DNA from: Streptomyces antibioticus
GTDB taxonomy: Bacteria; Actinomycetota; Actinomycetes; Streptomycetales; Streptomycetaceae
NCBI RefSeq assembly: GCF_001514065.1
Contig: NZ_KQ948423.1
Coordinates: 1-64,000, forward strand
Length of the DNA stretch: 64,000 bases
Direction: 5' to 3'
Under the pieces are notes generated by a model. It did no database searches. It was given only the letters and a program-made list of their open reading frames with translations, and was not told where the DNA came from. The position numbers were made by a program, and so were the translations under genes. Shown piece after piece: positions 60,997-64,000 of this stretch (position 1 is its first letter; every line of letters begins with the position of its first letter).

Positions 60997-61254
60997 ATGC
61001 CCGAACGGGACGACGAGGAGCGGGAGTTCGACATCCGCTGGGCCGACGCCGCCGAGCTGAAGGAGCCCTCGGCCCGGGCCCGGATGCTGGCCGCCCGCTG
61101 GAAGGACAACCCCCCGGAGCCCCAGCCGTTCCGCGCCGACCCGGAGGGAGTGTCCCGCCCCCGCTCGGGCTGGGCCTCGGCGGCGATCGTGTTCGGGATC
61201 GTGGCGGTGGTCATCGTGCTGCTGGGGTACAGCGGGTTTCGGGCGCCGTACTAG
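60997..61254 (+). CDS. Small C-terminally anchored membrane protein
   Basis: An 85-residue protein with a highly charged N-terminal part (PERDDEEREFDIRWADAAEL) and a single C-terminal helix (WASAAIVFGIVAVVIVLLGY). No family recognised. It is ten bases ahead of the HEAT-repeat gene and probably in the same operon. Confidence 0.7.
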   Translation: MPERDDEEREFDIRWADAAELKEPSARARMLAARWKDNPPEPQPFRADPEGVSRPRSGWASAAIVFGIVAVVIVLLGYSGFRAPY

Positions 61255-61264
61255 GAGCGGGGAC

Positions 61265-62722
61265 GTGGACATCGAGGACGGCAACGCCGCGGCGGTGCGG
61301 CTGGCGGAGGGGGCGTCCCTGCGGGAGGCCTTCGACACCGCCGACCCGGCGGGCTGGACCGCGCTGGACGCCGGGGTGCGGCAGCTCACCCGGGTACCGG
61401 ACTCGTACGGGTACGTGTGGACGTCGGCGTGGGAGCGGACCGACAGCGGCCGGCTGCTGGTGAAGGTGCTGGGCCGGGAACGGCGTCTGCTGCCCCGTGG
61501 CGTCCGGCTCACCGAGTCGCAGGTGGCGCTCGGCCTGTGCCACCGGGACGGCCGGGTCCGGCAGTCGGCGCTGGAGAGGGTCGGCGAGCATCCCGGACTG
61601 CTCCCGCTGGTGGTGGTGCGCTGTGCCGACTGGGTTCCCCAGGTGCGCGAGCGTGCCCGGGAGCGGCTGGCGGAGTTGCTCGACTCCGAGGGCGCGGCCC
61701 GGCTGATACCGCTGCTCCTGCGGATGGGGCGCCGCGGGCGGGGGGCCTTCGCCCTCGATCTGGCCACCGCGCTGCTGGGCGGCGCGCCCCGTGAGGTCTT
61801 CGATCCGCTGTGCCGGCACCCCGACCGTGCCGTACGCCGCTACGCCCACCGTCTGGTCATCGCTGGCGGTCTCCTCTCCCCCGCCGAACTCGCCCGTGCC
61901 GCCGCGCTCGACGACGACACCGTCGTACAGGATCTTTGTGCCGATGCCGCGCTGGCTGCCGTGGCGGCGGAGGGTGCGCGGGACGATGTGCTGGAACCGC
62001 TCCTCGGTGCTCGCAATCCGCGGGCGCGGGCCGCCGGGGTCACCGCGTTGCGGCGGGCCGGGATGCCCGAGCGGGCCGCGGGGTTTCTCGGGGACCGGGC
62101 GGGGCGGGTGCGGGCCTGTGCGCGGTATGTGGTGCGGCAGTACGGGGGTGATCCGGCGGCCTGGTACCGGGAGCGGTGCGCCGGTGCGGAGGTGTCCCCT
62201 GGAGCCGTCGGCGGGCTCGCGGAGTGCGGGGAGCGGGGGGACGCGGACGTGTTGTGGGCACTGACCTCGCACCCGGTGGCGGCGGTGCGGACGCGGGCCG
62301 TGGCGGGCCTGCGGAGCCTGGACGTGACGGACGTACCGCGGTTCACGGCGCTGCTCGACGACCCCGATCCGGGAGTGGTGCGGGAGGCGACCTCGGCCCT
62401 GGTGCCCTCGGCGCGGTCGTTGGACGCGGAGTGGCTGCTGGGGCGGCTCGCGGCGGGGCGGCCGCGGGCGGTGCGGGTCTCCGCGTTCCGGCTGCTTCAG
62501 CGGCACAGCGGGCTCGTGCGGCTGCGGGCCGCGGTCGCGCTCATCGACGACCCGGACGACAGGCTGCGGCACGCGGCCCGGCAGGCCGTGCAGCGCTGGC
62601 ACCCGACCGAGGACGTGCCCCTCGGGGTCGCCGAGGTGGGTGAGCTGCTGGACCGGGGGCGGGAGCTGTTCAGTGAGTACGTGCTGAAGCGGCGCAAGTT
62701 GGAGGCGGGGCTTCCGGCTTGA
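61265..62722 (+). CDS. HEAT-repeat (PBS-lyase-like) protein
   Basis: A 485-residue cytosolic protein composed almost entirely of helical pairs of about 30 residues: DGRVRQSALERVGEHPGLL, WVPQVRERARERLAELLDS, NPRARAAGVTALRRAGMPE, HPVAAVRTRAVAGLRSL and DPDPGVVREATSALVPSAR. These are HEAT/PBS repeats, used for protein binding. No enzyme motif was found. The GTG at 61265 has AGGAGCGGGG ahead. Confidence 0.82.
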   Translation: MDIEDGNAAAVRLAEGASLREAFDTADPAGWTALDAGVRQLTRVPDSYGYVWTSAWERTDSGRLLVKVLGRERRLLPRGVRLTESQVALGLCHRDGRVRQSALERVGEHPGLLPLVVVRCADWVPQVRERARERLAELLDSEGAARLIPLLLRMGRRGRGAFALDLATALLGGAPREVFDPLCRHPDRAVRRYAHRLVIAGGLLSPAELARAAALDDDTVVQDLCADAALAAVAAEGARDDVLEPLLGARNPRARAAGVTALRRAGMPERAAGFLGDRAGRVRACARYVVRQYGGDPAAWYRERCAGAEVSPGAVGGLAECGERGDADVLWALTSHPVAAVRTRAVAGLRSLDVTDVPRFTALLDDPDPGVVREATSALVPSARSLDAEWLLGRLAAGRPRAVRVSAFRLLQRHSGLVRLRAAVALIDDPDDRLRHAARQAVQRWHPTEDVPLGVAEVGELLDRGRELFSEYVLKRRKLEAGLPA

Positions 62723-62818
62723 GCCTTTGCCCGTCCCAGAGCTGATCGGGACCGCTTCATGGTGGGGCCGGGTGCACACTGGGCAGTGGGACGAGTGCCT
62801 GACTGCGGGGTGATGCAG

Positions 62819-63736
62819 ATGCAGAGCCGCTTCCGGAGCGACCGGCGCCTGACCGTGCGGATGACGGTCACGCTGTTCCTGCTCGGGCTGTTGTACGTCG
62901 TCTTCGTGGGCGCGTTGATCGTGCTGCTGAAGTCCTGGGTGCTGGTCGTGGTCGTGGTGGCCGCGATGCTCGTCGCGCAGTACTGGTTCTCCGACCGGGT
63001 CGCGCTGTTCGCGATGCGAGGCCGGGTCGTGGAGCGGGAGGAGTATCCCGAGCTGCACGGGGTCGTCGACCGGCTGTGCGCCATCGCGGACATGCCCAAG
63101 CCCGTCGTCGCCGTCTCTCACATGGACATGCCCAACGCGTTCGCCACCGGGCGCAACCCCGAGCACGCCGTGGTGTGCGTGACCGACGGGCTGCTGCGGC
63201 GGCTGGAGAAGGACGAGCTGGAGGGTGTCCTCGCGCACGAGCTGTCGCATGTGGCGCACAAGGACGTCGCCGTGATCACGGTCGCCTCGTTCCTCGGGGT
63301 CATCGCGGGGCTCATCGTGCGGTTCGCGTTCTACTCGCAGGTCTTCGGCGGGCGGAAGGACCAGAACACCGCCGTGATCTTCGCCGCCGTCCTGGGCGTC
63401 TCCGCGGCCGTGTACGCCCTGAGCTTCCTGCTCATCAGGGCCCTGTCCCGGTACCGGGAGCTGGCCGCCGACCGGGCCGCGGCGCAGCTGACGGGGCGGC
63501 CCTCGGCACTCGCCTCCGCGCTGACCAAGGTGTCCGGGGAGATCGCCCGGATCCCCACCAAGGACCTGCGGACCGCGCAGGCCTTCAACGCCTTCTACTT
63601 CACCCCGGCCACCGGCAAGGAGCCCGGCATCGAGCGGTTCTTCTCCACCCACCCGACCCTGGAACAGCGCCTTGAGCAACTGGGGCGGATCTCCGCCGAG
63701 TTGGGCGAGGCCGCCCGCCCCGGGAAGCCGGAGTAG
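62819..63736 (+). CDS. htpX: HtpX-like M48 zinc metalloprotease
   Basis: A membrane protease of 305 residues that degrades damaged membrane proteins. Two helices near the N-terminus (LFLLGLLYVVFVGALIVLL and VVVVAAMLVAQYWF) are followed by the zinc motif HELSHVAHKD (HExxH) and, further on, the third ligand region in SRYRELAADRAAAQLTG. Two more helices lie between. ATG 62819 is preferred (GGGG eight bases ahead); 62813 is possible. A PspA-associated gene follows four bases later, so the two are an operon. Confidence 0.92.
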   Translation: MQSRFRSDRRLTVRMTVTLFLLGLLYVVFVGALIVLLKSWVLVVVVVAAMLVAQYWFSDRVALFAMRGRVVEREEYPELHGVVDRLCAIADMPKPVVAVSHMDMPNAFATGRNPEHAVVCVTDGLLRRLEKDELEGVLAHELSHVAHKDVAVITVASFLGVIAGLIVRFAFYSQVFGGRKDQNTAVIFAAVLGVSAAVYALSFLLIRALSRYRELAADRAAAQLTGRPSALASALTKVSGEIARIPTKDLRTAQAFNAFYFTPATGKEPGIERFFSTHPTLEQRLEQLGRISAELGEAARPGKPE

Positions 63737-63739
63737 CGG

Positions 63740-64000
63740 ATGGGGCTGCTGGACATCCTGCTCGGGCGCACCAAGCCGGTCGCGCCCGATCTCGACCGGC
63801 TCTTCGCCCTGCCGTCCGCGGCCGTGACGTTGGAGGCCGCGGCGGGGTTCACCCCGTCCGGGAGCGGTGCGGTGTGCTTCGCGACCGTCGAGGGCGCGGC
63901 GTTCGAGCAGACGCACCGCGAGGTGCAGGCGCTGCTGGACGCGGACACCGACCGCGACGGCCCTCCGGTCGAGCTGCGGCGGGACGACTACGGCTACTCC
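63740..64000 (+). CDS. pspAB: PspA-associated protein PspAB, N-terminal fragment (cut by window edge)
   Basis: The first 87 codons are visible, starting MGLLDILLGRTKPVAPDLDR and including CFATVEGAAFEQTHREVQ. This is the N-terminus of the PspAB family, typically encoded next to htpX in actinobacteria. The ATG lies four bases after the htpX stop, with GGAG ahead. It links functionally to the pspA-pspAA pair at 15.6-16.7 kb. Confidence 0.75.
   Translation, partial: MGLLDILLGRTKPVAPDLDRLFALPSAAVTLEAAAGFTPSGSGAVCFATVEGAAFEQTHREVQALLDADTDRDGPPVELRRDDYGYS

Noticed and set aside
1-64000. tRNA, rRNA, insertion sequence, prophage and CRISPR features
   Set aside because: I looked for transposase or integrase motifs, tRNA-like cloverleaf ends and regular repeat-spacer patterns and found none I could support.

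Overview
The window is a stretch of high-GC actinobacterial chromosome, almost certainly Streptomyces. The evidence is strong G/C bias at third codon positions, many GTG starts, many apparently leaderless genes, an actinobacterial ctaC/ctaD pair, MarP, PspA and DUF3043/DUF4191 families, and a GlnR box in front of glnA. From memory, the backbone order (ctaC-ctaD, erpA, nadA, pspA, cobU/cobT/cobS, pepA, lpd, sucB, gntR, aceE, lipB, lipA, RDD protein, glnA) resembles the ctaD-to-glnA core region of S. coelicolor. I see no insertion sequence, prophage, CRISPR array, tRNA or rRNA gene. The two ends cut genes: ctaD at the left and a PspA-associated gene at the right.

Layout. 0-8 kb: ctaD/ctaC (respiration), a cysteine desulfurase fused to a TusA-like domain, a PfkB sugar/nucleoside kinase, a repeat-containing membrane protein, erpA (Fe-S insertion) divergent from nadA (an Fe-S quinolinate synthase). 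8-17 kb: a Ser/Thr kinase with a beta-propeller tail, an RND exporter, a NarL-type two-component pair and the pspA-pspAA envelope-stress genes. 17-27 kb: DUF3043 protein, a methyltransferase with a probable CTG start, an HtrA-like lipoprotein protease, cobalamin nucleotide-loop genes (cobU, cobT, cobS) interspersed with an LPG-synthase-like protein and a rhomboid-like protein.

26.8-33.3 kb is the most interesting part: a tightly coupled minus-strand operon coding for an Agd3-like polysaccharide deacetylase, a PelF-like GT4 glycosyltransferase, a polytopic membrane protein, a spherulin-4 (Sph3-like) protein and a GH114-like (Ega3/PelA-hydrolase-like) lipoprotein. This is the enzyme set of the fungal galactosaminogalactan and bacterial Pel pathways, so the operon probably makes and trims a partly deacetylated, galactosamine-rich extracellular polymer.

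33.6-44 kb: leucyl aminopeptidase, then lpd and sucB (E3 and E2 of the pyruvate/2-oxoglutarate dehydrogenase system), an unusual lipoprotein, a GntR/FCD regulator and aceE (E1), with a perfect 17-bp palindrome in the aceE promoter. lipB and lipA (55.6-57.5 kb), which make the lipoyl cofactor of SucB, lie close by. 44-55 kb: regulators (WYL, TetR, a large helix-turn-helix regulator), cell-wall genes (FemX-like transferase, PGRP-type amidase, MarP protease), acetyl- and methyltransferases, an epimerase-like SDR and a flavin oxidoreductase. 57.7-64 kb: small conserved membrane proteins, RDD protein, glnA with a four-part GlnR site, a HEAT-repeat protein and htpX-pspAB.

A dispersed repeat of about 45 bp (core GCGCAGTTCCCCGCGCCCCT) occurs seven times. 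Six copies are intergenic and one sits in frame inside the membrane protein gene of the polysaccharide operon. Start sites were chosen from ribosome-binding sites or from -10-like hexamers 6-7 nt before the start codon, and are inferences. All family names come from reading motifs, without database searches.
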